Of a stretch of 53,808 nt of DNA, positions 25,439-34,071 are shown in pieces. The DNA lies in contig NTHE01000055.1 in the NCBI GenBank assembly GCA_002551355.1, positions 1 through 53,808 on the forward strand. The letters are read 5' to 3'. The notes beneath the pieces are model-generated. The model searched no databases. It saw nothing but the letters and a program-made list of their open reading frames with translations, and was not told the DNA's origin. A program made the position numbers and the translations under genes. Position 1 is the first letter of the stretch. Each line of letters opens with the position of its first letter. The DNA is from Streptomyces sp. man185. GTDB taxonomy: Bacteria > Actinomycetota > Actinomycetes > Streptomycetales > Streptomycetaceae.

Positions 25439-26538
25439 GCAGTACCACCGGAACAAGAGGAGAGTCTGTGACCCCGGCGAATCCGGCTTTCGACACCGTG
25501 GCGGACACCGCGGACGTCACCGCGCTTCTGGAGCGCGGACGAGCCCTGTCAGCGCCGGTCCTGCGGGCTGCCGTGGACCGGCTCGCGCCGCCCATGGACA
25601 CCGTCGCCGCCTACCACTTCGGCTGGATCGACGCCGAGGGACGGCCCTCGGACGGCGACGGCGGCAAGGCCGTACGCCCGGCGCTCGCCCTGCTGTCCGC
25701 CGAGGCGGCGGGCGCCCCGGCCGAGGCCGGCATCCCCGGCGCCGTGGCCGTCGAACTCGTGCACAACTTCTCGCTGCTGCACGACGACCTGATGGACGGC
25801 GACGAACAGCGCCGCCACCGCGACACCGTGTGGAAGGTGCACGGCCCCGCCCAGGCGATCCTGGTCGGCGACGCGCTCTTCGCGCTCGCCTACGACCTGC
25901 TGCTGGAGCTCGGCACGGTCGAGGCGGGCCGCGCGGCCCGCCGCCTGACCTCCGCGACCCGCAAGCTCATCGACGGGCAGGCCCAGGACATCTCCTACGA
26001 GCACCGCGAACGGGTCACCGTCGAGGAGTGCCTGGAGATGGAGGGCAACAAGACCGGCGCCCTGCTGGCCTGTGCCGTCTCCATCGGCGCGGTGCTCGGC
26101 GGCGCCGACGACCGCACCGCCGACACCCTGGAGGCGTACGGCTACCACCTCGGCCTCGCCTTCCAGGCCGTCGACGACCTGCTCGGCATCTGGGGCGACC
26201 CGGAGTCCACCGGCAAGCAGACCTGGAGCGACCTGCGCCAGCGCAAGAAGTCCCTGCCGGTCGTCGCGGCGCTCGCCGCGGGCGGCGAGGCCTCCGAGCG
26301 GCTGGGCGAACTGCTCGCAGCCGATGCCAAGAGCAACGACTTCGACAGCTTCTCCGAGGAGGAGTTCGCCGCCCGCGCGGCGCTCATCGAGGAGGCGGGC
26401 GGCCGCGAGTGGACCGCCCAGGAAGCCCGCCGTCAGCACGCGGTCGCCATCGAGGCGCTGCACGCCGTCGACATGCCCCACCGGGTACGCGAACAGCTCA
26501 CCGAGCTCGCCGACTTCGTGGTGGTACGCAAGAGATGA
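25435..26538 (+). CDS. Polyprenyl (probably farnesyl) diphosphate synthase
   Basis: 367 residues of the trans-isoprenyl diphosphate synthase family. The first Asp-rich motif is HDDLMDGDEQRR and the second region is QAVDDLLGIWGD, where the usual DDxxD reads DDLLG, as in many actinobacterial members. In this operon it likely makes the farnesyl diphosphate used by HpnD. ATG 25435 (GCAGGAGG upstream, ATGA overlap) is chosen; GTG 25468 with GAGGAGAG is an alternative that would remove 11 residues. Chain length cannot be read with certainty. Confidence 0.88.
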   Translation: MSSTTGTRGESVTPANPAFDTVADTADVTALLERGRALSAPVLRAAVDRLAPPMDTVAAYHFGWIDAEGRPSDGDGGKAVRPALALLSAEAAGAPAEAGIPGAVAVELVHNFSLLHDDLMDGDEQRRHRDTVWKVHGPAQAILVGDALFALAYDLLLELGTVEAGRAARRLTSATRKLIDGQAQDISYEHRERVTVEECLEMEGNKTGALLACAVSIGAVLGGADDRTADTLEAYGYHLGLAFQAVDDLLGIWGDPESTGKQTWSDLRQRKKSLPVVAALAAGGEASERLGELLAADAKSNDFDSFSEEEFAARAALIEEAGGREWTAQEARRQHAVAIEALHAVDMPHRVREQLTELADFVVVRKR

Positions 26539-26566
26539 CCACGCTTCGCATATGACTCGCAGTCGC

Positions 26567-26596
26567 CGGCCGACGCCCTCACCGGGGCGTCGGCCG
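26567..26596 (+). terminator. Perfect 12-base hairpin between the diphosphate synthase and shc
   Basis: Arms 26567-26578 and 26585-26596 pair perfectly around a 6-base loop in the 107-base gap before shc. It may be a partial terminator, an attenuator or an mRNA processing point that sets shc output apart from the genes upstream. Confidence 0.5.
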
Positions 26597-26645
26597 ACGG
26601 AGACCCCAGCACAGCAGAGAACCGACTGCACGTAAGGGGAAGCTC

Positions 26646-28646
26646 ATGACAGCGACGACCGACGGATCGACCGGGGCCGCGAAACTCACCGGGGCCCCGG
26701 CCTTCGATCCGACCGACACGAGAGATGCCGCGGACGACGTGACCGTGGCCGCGCGCCGGGCTGCGGAACGCTCGGTGGAGCATCTTCTCGGCAGGCAGGA
26801 CGAGCAGGGCTGGTGGAAGGGCGACCTAGCCACCAACGTCACGATGGACGCCGAGGACCTGCTCCTGCGCCAGTTCCTCTCCATCCAGGACCCCGAGACC
26901 ACCCGCGCGTCCGCCCTCTTCATCCGCGGCGAACAACTCGGCGACGGTACCTGGAACACCTTCTACGGCGGACCCGGCGACCTCTCCGCCACGATCGAGG
27001 CGTACGTTGCCCTGCGGCTGGCCGGGGACCGCCCCGACGAACCGCACATGGCCCGCGCCTCCGGCTGGATCCGGGAGCAGGGCGGCATCGCGGCCGCCCG
27101 CGTCTTCACCCGCATCTGGCTGGCCCTGTTCGGCTGGTGGAAATGGGACGACCTCCCCGAACTGCCGCCCGAGCTGATGTTCTTCCCCAAGTGGGTCCCG
27201 CTCAACATCTACGACTTCGGCTGCTGGGCCCGGCAGACCATCGTGCCGCTCACCATCGTCTCCGCGAAGCGCCCCGTGCGCCCCGCGCCCTTCGCCCTCG
27301 ACGAGCTGCACACCGACCCGGCTCAGCCCAACCCGCCCAGGAAGCTCGCCCCGCCCGCCAGTTGGGACGGACTCTTCCAGCGCCTCGACAAAGGGCTGCA
27401 CCTCTACCACAAGGTCGCCCCGCGCCCGCTGCGCCGCATCGCGATGAACGTGGCCGCCCGGTGGATCATCGAGCGTCAGGAGAACGACGGCTGCTGGGGC
27501 GGGATCCAGCCGCCCGCCGTCTACTCCGTCATCGCCCTGCACCTCCTCGGCTACGACCTCGACCACCCGGTGATGAAGGCCGGCCTGGCCTCGCTCGACC
27601 GGTTCGCCGTCCGGCGGGAGGACGGCGCCCGTATGGTCGAGGCCTGCCAGTCGCCCGTCTGGGACACCTGCCTCGCCACCATCGCGCTGGCCGACGCCGG
27701 ACTCAGACCCGACCACCCCGCCCTCGTGAAGGCCGCCGACTGGATGCTGGCCGAGGAGATCACCAGACCCGGTGACTGGTCGGTGCGAAAGCCCGAACTC
27801 GCTCCTGGTGGCTGGGCGTTCGAGTTCCACAACGACAACTACCCGGACATCGACGACACCGCCGAAGTCGTCCTGGCGCTGCGCCGGGTGCGCCACCCCG
27901 AGCCCGCCCGGATGGAAGCCGCCATCGCTCGCGGGGTCCGCTGGAACCTCGGGATGCAGTCCCGCAACGGGGCCTGGGGCGCGTTCGACGCCGACAACAC
28001 CAGCCCCTTTCCCAACCGCCTCCCCTTCTGCGACTTCGGCGAGGTCATCGACCCGCCGTCGGCCGACGTCACCGGCCATGTCGTGGAGATGCTCGCCGTC
28101 GAGGGGCTTGCGAACCACCCCCGTACCCGCGAGGGCATCGAGTGGCTGCTTGCCGAACAGGAGGCGTGCGGCGCCTGGTTCGGCCGCTGGGGCGTCAACT
28201 ACGTCTACGGCACCGGGTCCGTGGTGCCCGCCCTGATCACCGCCGGCCTGCCCGCCGGACACCCCGCGATCCGCCGGGCCGTCACCTGGCTGGAGTCCGT
28301 TCAGAACGACGACGGCGGCTGGGGCGAGGACCTGCGCTCCTACCATGAGGAGAAGTGGATCGGGCACGGTGAGTCCACCGCCTCCCAGACCGCCTGGGCG
28401 CTGCTCGCCCTCCTCGCCGCGGGCCGCCGGGACACCGCCTCCGTCACCCGTGGCGTCACCTGGCTGACCGAGGCGCAGCAGGCCGACGGCTCCTGGGACG
28501 AGCCGTACTTCACCGGCACCGGCTTTCCCTGGGACTTCTCCATCAACTACCACCTCTACCGTCAGGTCTTCCCCCTCACGGCACTCGGGCGCTATGTGTA
28601 CGGCGACCCGTTCGCGGACCGCCCGGACGCCGCCGAGGGGGCCTGA
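26646..28646 (+). CDS. shc: Squalene-hopene cyclase
   Basis: 666 residues. It cyclises squalene to hopene at the membrane. The catalytic DxDD motif (DIDD, residues 401-404) and repeated QW-type motifs (for example RQENDGCWGG, QSRNGAWGAF, QNDDGGWGED, QADGSWDEP) are present. The length fits bacterial cyclases. ATG 26646 has AAGGGG upstream. The stop overlaps the hpnG start (TGATG). Confidence 0.96.
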   Translation: MTATTDGSTGAAKLTGAPAFDPTDTRDAADDVTVAARRAAERSVEHLLGRQDEQGWWKGDLATNVTMDAEDLLLRQFLSIQDPETTRASALFIRGEQLGDGTWNTFYGGPGDLSATIEAYVALRLAGDRPDEPHMARASGWIREQGGIAAARVFTRIWLALFGWWKWDDLPELPPELMFFPKWVPLNIYDFGCWARQTIVPLTIVSAKRPVRPAPFALDELHTDPAQPNPPRKLAPPASWDGLFQRLDKGLHLYHKVAPRPLRRIAMNVAARWIIERQENDGCWGGIQPPAVYSVIALHLLGYDLDHPVMKAGLASLDRFAVRREDGARMVEACQSPVWDTCLATIALADAGLRPDHPALVKAADWMLAEEITRPGDWSVRKPELAPGGWAFEFHNDNYPDIDDTAEVVLALRRVRHPEPARMEAAIARGVRWNLGMQSRNGAWGAFDADNTSPFPNRLPFCDFGEVIDPPSADVTGHVVEMLAVEGLANHPRTREGIEWLLAEQEACGAWFGRWGVNYVYGTGSVVPALITAGLPAGHPAIRRAVTWLESVQNDDGGWGEDLRSYHEEKWIGHGESTASQTAWALLALLAAGRRDTASVTRGVTWLTEAQQADGSWDEPYFTGTGFPWDFSINYHLYRQVFPLTALGRYVYGDPFADRPDAAEGA

Positions 28647-29293
28647 TGGTCGATCCGCGAGGGCCCGGGAGAGTGGTGACGCCGCTGCTGGTCGCCTGTG
28701 CCCTCGGCATCGAGCAGGTGGCCCTGCGCAGCGGCAGGGGCGCCCCGGGCCCGGTCCGGGTGCTGCGCACCGGGATGGGCCCCCGGGCGGCGGAGGCGGC
28801 TGTGGCGCGCCTCCTGGGCCCCGGCGGGGTCCCCGACGCCGCCGTGATCGCCTCCGGCTTCTGCGCCGGACTCGCCCCGGGCATGCACCCCGGGGACCTC
28901 GTCGTCGCCGAGGAGACCCGGGATGTCGACGGCACGACCCCCTGCACGGGCACCGGCATCCTGGTCGCCGCCCTCTCCCGCGCCGTTCCCGGCCGCACCG
29001 TCCACACCGGCCCGCTGACCGGCTCCGACCACGTCGTACGGGGGCCCGAGCGGGCCGCGCTGCGGGCGAGCGGGGCCATCGCGGTCGACATGGAGTCCGC
29101 CGCGACACTGCGTACCGCCCTGTGTCACGGACCCCGCCCGGTTGCGGCCGTCCGGGTGGTCGTGGACGCTCCAGAGCATGAGCTCGTCCGCATCGGCACG
29201 GTACGCGGTGGAATATCGGCGTTCCGCGTTCTTCGTGCTGTCCTTCCGGCTTTCTACGAATGGCACCGATCTTTAATGCTCCCCAGGAGGTGA
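28646..29293 (+). CDS. hpnG: HpnG: adenosylhopane nucleosidase-type phosphorylase (contains a TTA codon)
   Basis: 215 residues of the purine nucleoside phosphorylase-like fold, with GFCAGLAPGMHPGDLVVAEE and VDMESAA typical of nucleosidases. HpnG releases adenine from adenosylhopane to give ribosylhopane. Codon 210 (29273-29275) is TTA, the leucine codon that needs the bldA tRNA in Streptomyces, just upstream of the hpnH start. ATG 28646 overlaps the shc stop. The stop lies five bases before hpnH, inside its ribosome site region. Confidence 0.88.
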   Translation: MVDPRGPGRVVTPLLVACALGIEQVALRSGRGAPGPVRVLRTGMGPRAAEAAVARLLGPGGVPDAAVIASGFCAGLAPGMHPGDLVVAEETRDVDGTTPCTGTGILVAALSRAVPGRTVHTGPLTGSDHVVRGPERAALRASGAIAVDMESAATLRTALCHGPRPVAAVRVVVDAPEHELVRIGTVRGGISAFRVLRAVLPAFYEWHRSLMLPRR

Positions 29294-29298
29294 GCCAG

Positions 29299-30318
29299 AT
29301 GGCCATGCCGCTCCGCCAGACCATCAAGGTTGCGACGTATCTCTTCGAACAGAAGCTCCGCAAGCGTGAGAAGTTCCCGCTGATCGTCGAGCTGGAGCCG
29401 TTGTTCGCCTGCAACCTCGCCTGCGAGGGATGCGGCAAGATCCAGCACCCGGCCGGTGTCCTGAAGCAGCGCATGCCGGTCGCCCAGGCGGTGGGCGCGG
29501 TGCTCGAATCCGGTGCCCCCATGGTGTCCATCGCCGGTGGCGAACCGCTGATGCATCCGCAGATCGACGAGATCGTGCGCCAGCTCGTCGCGCGGAAGAA
29601 GTACGTCTTCCTCTGCACCAACGCGATGCTGATGCGGAAGAAGCTCGAGAAGTTCACCCCGTCCCCGTACTTCGCCTTCGCCGTGCACATCGACGGACTG
29701 CGCGAGCGGCACGACGAGTCGGTCGCCAAGGAAGGCGTCTTCGACGAAGCCGTGGCCGCGATGAAGGAGGCCAAGGCGCGCGGCTTCCGCGTCACCACCA
29801 ACTCCACCTTCTTCAACACCGACACCCCGCAGACCATCATCGAGGTCCTCAACTACCTCAACGACGACCTGCACGTCGACGAGATGATGATCTCGCCCGC
29901 CTACGCCTACGAGAAGGCCCCCGACCAGGAGCACTTCCTCGGCGTCGAGCAGACCCGCGAGCTGTTCAAAAAGGCCTTCGCGGGCGGCAACCGGGCCCGC
30001 TGGCGGCTCAACCACTCGCCGCTCTTCCTGGACTTCCTGGAGGGCAAGGCGGACTTCCCGTGCACCGCCTGGGCGATCCCGAACTACTCGCTCTTCGGCT
30101 GGCAGCGCCCCTGCTACCTGATGAACGACGGCTACGTACCGACGTACCGTCAGCTCATCGAGGAGACCGACTGGGACAAGTACGGGCGGGGCAAGGACCC
30201 GCGCTGCGCCAACTGCATGGCGCACTGCGGCTACGAGCCAACCGCGGTGCTCGCCACCATGGGATCGCTCAAGGAGTCGCTGCGCGCCGCGCGGGAGAGT
30301 GTGGGCGGCAACCGGTGA
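29299..30318 (+). CDS. hpnH: HpnH: adenosylhopane synthase (radical SAM)
   Basis: 339 residues of the radical SAM family, with the cluster motif CNLACEGC (C-x3-C-x2-C) near residue 38 and a second Cys group later (DPRCANCMAHCGYEP) that fits HpnH. It adds the 5'-deoxyadenosyl group of SAM to hopene to give adenosylhopane. AGGAGG at 29285-29290 precedes ATG 29299 by eight bases. The stop overlaps the aminotransferase start (GTGA). Confidence 0.94.
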   Translation: MAMPLRQTIKVATYLFEQKLRKREKFPLIVELEPLFACNLACEGCGKIQHPAGVLKQRMPVAQAVGAVLESGAPMVSIAGGEPLMHPQIDEIVRQLVARKKYVFLCTNAMLMRKKLEKFTPSPYFAFAVHIDGLRERHDESVAKEGVFDEAVAAMKEAKARGFRVTTNSTFFNTDTPQTIIEVLNYLNDDLHVDEMMISPAYAYEKAPDQEHFLGVEQTRELFKKAFAGGNRARWRLNHSPLFLDFLEGKADFPCTAWAIPNYSLFGWQRPCYLMNDGYVPTYRQLIEETDWDKYGRGKDPRCANCMAHCGYEPTAVLATMGSLKESLRAARESVGGNR

Positions 30319-31712
30319 CGGACGGCGGGCCGGGCGGCTTCGACCTGGGACGGCTCCTCGCCGAGCGCGGGGCCGAGCGGTACGAGCTGCATGCGCGTCA
30401 TCTCAACCACCAGCTGCCGCGCATGCTGCACACCATCGGCTTCGACAAGGTCTACGAGCGGGCCGAGGGCGCGTATTTCTGGGACGCGCAGGGCAACGAC
30501 TACCTCGACATGCTCGCCGGGTTCGGCGTGATGGGGATCGGCCGGCATCACCCGGTCGTCCGCAAGGCCCTGCACGACGTGCTCGACGCCCAGCTCGCCG
30601 ACCTCACCCGCTTCGACTGCCAGCCGCTGCCCGGACTGCTGGCCGAGAAGCTGCTCACCCACAGCCCGCACCTGGACCGCGTCTTCTTCGGGAACAGCGG
30701 CACGGAGGCGGTCGAGACGGCGCTGAAGTTCGCCCGGTACGCCACGGGCAAGCCCCGGGTCCTCTACTGCGACCACGCCTTCCACGGGCTCACCACGGGC
30801 TCGCTGTCGGTCAACGGGGAGAGCGGCTTCCGCGACGGCTTCGCCCCGCTGCTCCCCGACACGGCCGTCCCGCTGGGCGACCTGGACGCGCTGCGCCGCG
30901 AGCTGAAGCGGGGCGACGTCGCGGCCCTGGTCGTCGAGCCGATCCAGGGCAAGGGGGTGCACGCCGCGCCGCCGGGCTATCTGCGCCAGGCACAGGAACT
31001 GCTGCACCGACACAAGGCGCTCCTGATCGCCGACGAGGTGCAGACCGGTCTGGGCCGGACCGGGGACTTCTACGCGTACCAGCACGAGGAGGGTGTGGAG
31101 CCCGATCTGGTGTGCGTGGCCAAGGCGCTCTCCGGCGGCTACGTGCCCGTCGGCGCGACCCTCGGCAAGGACTGGATCTTCCGCAAGGTCTACTCCTCGA
31201 TGGACCGGGTCCTCGTCCACTCCGCGAGCTTCGGCTCCAACGCCCAGGCGATGGCGGCCGGGCTCGCCGTCCTGACGGTGATGGAGGACGAGGAGACCGT
31301 CGCGAACGCCCGGCGCACCGGCGACCTGCTGCGCGAGCGGCTGGCGGCCCTGGTGGACCGCTACGAGCTGCTGCACGAGGTGCGTGGCCGCGGCCTGATG
31401 ATCGGCATCGAGTTCGGCCGGCCGTCGTCGCTGAAACTCCGCAGCCGCTGGACCATGCTCCAGGCGGCCCGCAAGGGACTCTTCGCACAGATGGTCGTGG
31501 TGCCGCTGCTCCAGAAGCACCGGATTCTCACGCAGGTCTCCGGCGACCACCTGGAAGTGATCAAGCTGATCCCGCCGCTGGTCATCGGGGACGCGGAGGT
31601 GGACCGCTTCGTGACGGCGTTCACCGACGTCATGGAGGACGCGCACAGCGGCGGCGGCCTGATGTGGGACTTCGGCCGGACGCTGGTCAAACAGGCCGTG
31701 GCCAACCGCTGA
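30315..31712 (+). CDS. Class III aminotransferase, HpnO-like
   Basis: 465 residues of the PLP-dependent class III aminotransferases. The Lys that binds PLP is in CVAKALSGGYVPVGA, and DEVQTGLGRTG is the usual phosphate-side segment. Position at the end of a hopanoid operon fits HpnO, which aminates a bacteriohopanepolyol to aminobacteriohopanetriol. GTG 30315 overlaps the hpnH stop. In the S. coelicolor cluster, ispG and dxs lie at this junction; here they are absent. Confidence 0.87.
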   Translation: MTDGGPGGFDLGRLLAERGAERYELHARHLNHQLPRMLHTIGFDKVYERAEGAYFWDAQGNDYLDMLAGFGVMGIGRHHPVVRKALHDVLDAQLADLTRFDCQPLPGLLAEKLLTHSPHLDRVFFGNSGTEAVETALKFARYATGKPRVLYCDHAFHGLTTGSLSVNGESGFRDGFAPLLPDTAVPLGDLDALRRELKRGDVAALVVEPIQGKGVHAAPPGYLRQAQELLHRHKALLIADEVQTGLGRTGDFYAYQHEEGVEPDLVCVAKALSGGYVPVGATLGKDWIFRKVYSSMDRVLVHSASFGSNAQAMAAGLAVLTVMEDEETVANARRTGDLLRERLAALVDRYELLHEVRGRGLMIGIEFGRPSSLKLRSRWTMLQAARKGLFAQMVVVPLLQKHRILTQVSGDHLEVIKLIPPLVIGDAEVDRFVTAFTDVMEDAHSGGGLMWDFGRTLVKQAVANR

Positions 31713-31728
31713 CGGACGGGAGGCTCGG

Positions 31729-31756
31729 TTTGCCTCTGGGGCAAGTTATTTGCCTC
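31729..31756 (+). promoter_or_regulatory. Repeated TTTGCCTC sites before the XRE-cupin gene, operator candidate
   Basis: TTTGCCTC occurs at 31729-31736 and again at 31749-31756, 20 bases apart (two helical turns). The first is also half of an inverted repeat (TTGCC-N5-GGCAA). They lie in the short gap before the XRE-cupin gene at 31785, a usual place for autoregulation. Confidence 0.5.
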
Positions 31757-31784
31757 AGAGGAAAGGTCCTGGCCCAATAGAGGC

Positions 31785-32393
31785 ATGAACCCTCCGGACG
31801 AAGGGGTGCCGGACGAGCTCCCCGGCGTCGCACCCCGACTGCGCGACCTGCGCCGCGCCCGTGGTCTCACCCTGGAGACCGCCGCCGGCCGGGCCGGACT
31901 CTCCCCGGCCCATCTCTCCCGGCTGGAGACCGGCCGCAGGCAACCCTCGCTGCCCATGCTGCTGGGTCTCGCCCGCATCTACGGTACGACGGTCTCCGAG
32001 CTGCTCGGCGAGCAGCCGCCCGAACGGGACGCGATCATCCGCGGCGGCGGCTTCGAGGGGGCGGAGGCCGACGGCTGGATGTACCGGCAGGCGGGTGGTT
32101 CCGGCCGCGCGATGCAGGCGCTGCGGGTGCGTGTCCCGTACGGGGCCCAGGGCGATCTGGTCCGGGTCCACCCCGGCGAGGAGTGGCTGTACGTCCTGGA
32201 GGGCCGGCTGCGGGTCGGCCTCGGCGACACCGTCCACGACCTCGAACCCGGCGACAGCGCCCACTTCGACTCGCTCACCCCGCACCGGATCGCGGCTGTC
32301 GACCGCTGCGGCGCGGAGCTGCTCTTCGTCCACTCCCTGCTGCAGAGCCCCGCCGCGGAGCTCTGTCTCGGCAGCGGCCTGCACACGCGCTGA
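31785..32393 (+). CDS. XRE-family transcriptional regulator with cupin domain
   Basis: 202 residues. An N-terminal Cro/C1-type helix-turn-helix (LRDLRRARGLTLETAAGRAGL ending in RLETGRRQPS) is followed by a cupin sensor domain (EEWLYVLEGRLRVGLGD, LEPGDSAHFDS, PHRI). It is a repressor or activator that probably senses a small ligand. It sits at the end of the hopanoid operon, as SCO6770 does in S. coelicolor, with paired sites just upstream, so autoregulation and control of the operon are likely but unproven. Confidence 0.86.
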   Translation: MNPPDEGVPDELPGVAPRLRDLRRARGLTLETAAGRAGLSPAHLSRLETGRRQPSLPMLLGLARIYGTTVSELLGEQPPERDAIIRGGGFEGAEADGWMYRQAGGSGRAMQALRVRVPYGAQGDLVRVHPGEEWLYVLEGRLRVGLGDTVHDLEPGDSAHFDSLTPHRIAAVDRCGAELLFVHSLLQSPAAELCLGSGLHTR

Positions 32394-32457
32394 CCGGCCG
32401 TCCCCGCCGGCTCCATCCTTCGCTCCACCGGCCGCGAGGCCGACAGAGAGGACCGTC

Positions 32458-32631
32458 ATGTCCGATTCCGAACACTATGACCCGCTGGGCCCCGGACGGC
32501 GCGCGAACGAGGACCCGCAGGAGAAGCGGATGCCGCGCGGAGTCGTCATCCGGCTCTTCGCCTACCTGGTGGCGGGCCACGTGATCGCGGCCTTCCTCTA
32601 CCTGCTCTTCGTGGTGGCCGGGAGCAAGTGA
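32458..32631 (+). CDS. Small single-span membrane protein (DUF6126-like)
   Basis: 57 residues. The N-terminal half is charged (MSDSEHYDPLGPGRRANED), then a hydrophobic helix (FAYLVAGHVIAAFLYLLFVV) near the C-terminus. GAGAGG precedes ATG 32458. It follows the XRE-cupin gene by 64 bases, matching the small gene (SCO6771) at the end of the S. coelicolor cluster; I recall the family as DUF6126. The function is unknown. Confidence 0.72.
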   Translation: MSDSEHYDPLGPGRRANEDPQEKRMPRGVVIRLFAYLVAGHVIAAFLYLLFVVAGSK

Positions 32632-32650
32632 CGGCACTCCGCCGAAGGGG

Positions 32651-33463
32651 TCAGCCCTGGTCGAGCAGGTGCTCGCGCAGTCGCTCCCGGGTCTCGGGGG
32701 AGACCTTCAGCCCTTCGGACAGGTAGCGGTCCGTCGTTCCCCAGTTCTCCTCGATGGCCGCGAAGGCCGCCGCGAGGTAGGAGGGCCGCGCCCCGAAGAG
32801 CGGGTCCAGCAGCTCCATCACCTCGGGCGACATGCCGGCCCGGGACGTGTCGGTGCGCTTCACCTTGTACCGGCGGTGGAGGTCGTTGGACTTGAGGTAG
32901 TCCTCCTCGATCGCCTCCGGCCGGACCCCGACCGCGAGCAGGGCGACCGCGATCGAGAGACCGGCCCGGTCCTTGCCCGCCGCGCAGTGCATCAGTGCGG
33001 GGACGCTGTCCTCGGCCAGGGCGTGCAGGACCCGGCTGTGCTCGGCGGTGCGGTCCTCGATCGTCGCGCGGTACATCCGGATCATGCGGTCGACGCCCTT
33101 GCCGTCCGCGAGGACCGAGCGCAGCTGCTCGATGTTCCCGTCGCCCACCAGCCGCCAGAACTCCGCGCCGTCGGCCGGGTCCGAGAGTGGAATGCTGACA
33201 TTGCGGACACCGGCCAGCTCGATGTCGTACCCGTCGAGCCGGTGGTCGGCGGAGTGGCGGAAGTCGAAGATCGTATGCAGTCCCAGCCCACCGAGGAAGG
33301 CCGCGTCCTCGGCGGTGGCGTGCGCCAGGTGGCCGCTGCGGTAGAGCCGTCCGAAGGCGGTGCGCCGCCCGTCCGTGGTGGGGAGCCCGCCCACGTCGCG
33401 GAAGTTGCGGACTCCGGTCAGCGCGGTCTCTGTCGGCGGGACCTGCGGCACCTGCTGCGTCAC
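32651..33463 (-). CDS. Tyrosine-protein phosphatase (Y_phosphatase3 type)
   Basis: 270 residues with the active-site loop HCAAGKDRAG (C-x5-R) of protein tyrosine phosphatases and an N-terminal NFRDVGGLPT segment typical of the Y_phosphatase3 family. It may act on proteins or phosphoinositides. I chose GTG 33463, which has AGGAG upstream, giving VTQQVPQVPP; the longer reading adds an Arg-rich stretch that looks non-coding. Convergent with the small membrane protein gene. Confidence 0.87.
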   Translation of the reverse strand: MTQQVPQVPPTETALTGVRNFRDVGGLPTTDGRRTAFGRLYRSGHLAHATAEDAAFLGGLGLHTIFDFRHSADHRLDGYDIELAGVRNVSIPLSDPADGAEFWRLVGDGNIEQLRSVLADGKGVDRMIRMYRATIEDRTAEHSRVLHALAEDSVPALMHCAAGKDRAGLSIAVALLAVGVRPEAIEEDYLKSNDLHRRYKVKRTDTSRAGMSPEVMELLDPLFGARPSYLAAAFAAIEENWGTTDRYLSEGLKVSPETRERLREHLLDQG

Positions 33464-33871
33464 GGGGGCTCCTGGGATCTCTGGCGTCGGCGCGGCTCGC
33501 CGGCGAGGGCGCTCCCGTGACGATACGACATCGATTCGGCGGAAAATCATCACGGTTGCCTCCCCGGTGCGGAGTGCCGGACGGGCCCGCCTGACCCGGC
33601 GTCAGGAGTGCCGGTCACGCCATGTCCGTATTGGCGCATTTCGTAGAACATGCCCCGCTAATGGGGGAGATGGGATTTCGGAGGTGAGCGGGATCATATC
33701 CGTGACGGTCCGTGGTGAGCGCGTCCCGAGGCATTCCCGTCGCCCGTAAGGAAATCCAAGATCCGTAATCCACGGAGTGTGACCGGAAATCCGGGGCGAT
33801 ATCGAATCGATGATTCCGGCGCGCAACCGACGGCTTGTTCCGCCCGTCCTGACCGGTTTACGGTCACCGTC
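33464..33871. other. Long intergenic region before the riboswitch
   Basis: About 400 bases with no convincing gene on either strand and lower GC than its surroundings. A likely promoter for the riboswitch transcript has -35 TTGTTC at 33835-33840 and -10 TACGGT at 33859-33864 (18-base spacing). Other parts hold nothing I recognise. Confidence 0.4.
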
Positions 33872-34052
33872 AATCCGGACGGATCGCCTAATCCTGCCGC
33901 CGCCCGGAATTCGCACCCACCCACTCACGTGTGGCAGGAGCGGGGGAACCAGGTAAGCCGCCGGTCCGGAGTGATCCGGACCGGCTAGGGGTGAAGTCGC
34001 CGCAACGCGACCGGGCATCTCCAGCCCGAACCCGACAGCTCACCTCGCAGGC
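33872..34052 (+). ncRNA. ydaO/yuaA-type cyclic di-AMP riboswitch
   Basis: The 5' leader of the LysM-M23 gene carries the conserved pieces of the ydaO class in order: the CGCCTAATCCTGCCG start, CAGGAGCGGGGGAACCAGGT, the CTAGGGGTGAA segment, then CCAGCCCGAACCCGACAGCT with CACCTCGCAGGC closing the structure. This class binds cyclic di-AMP and, in actinobacteria, controls cell-wall hydrolases, switching expression off at high ligand level. It ends about 20 bases before the start codon. Exact ends are approximate. Confidence 0.9.
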
Positions 34053-34071
34053 GCCGGAGAGGAACTTCCCC

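Noticed and set aside
26826..29852. 1008-residue minus-strand open frame over shc, hpnG and hpnH
   Set aside because: The plus-strand genes are unmistakable; the antisense frame is low-complexity.
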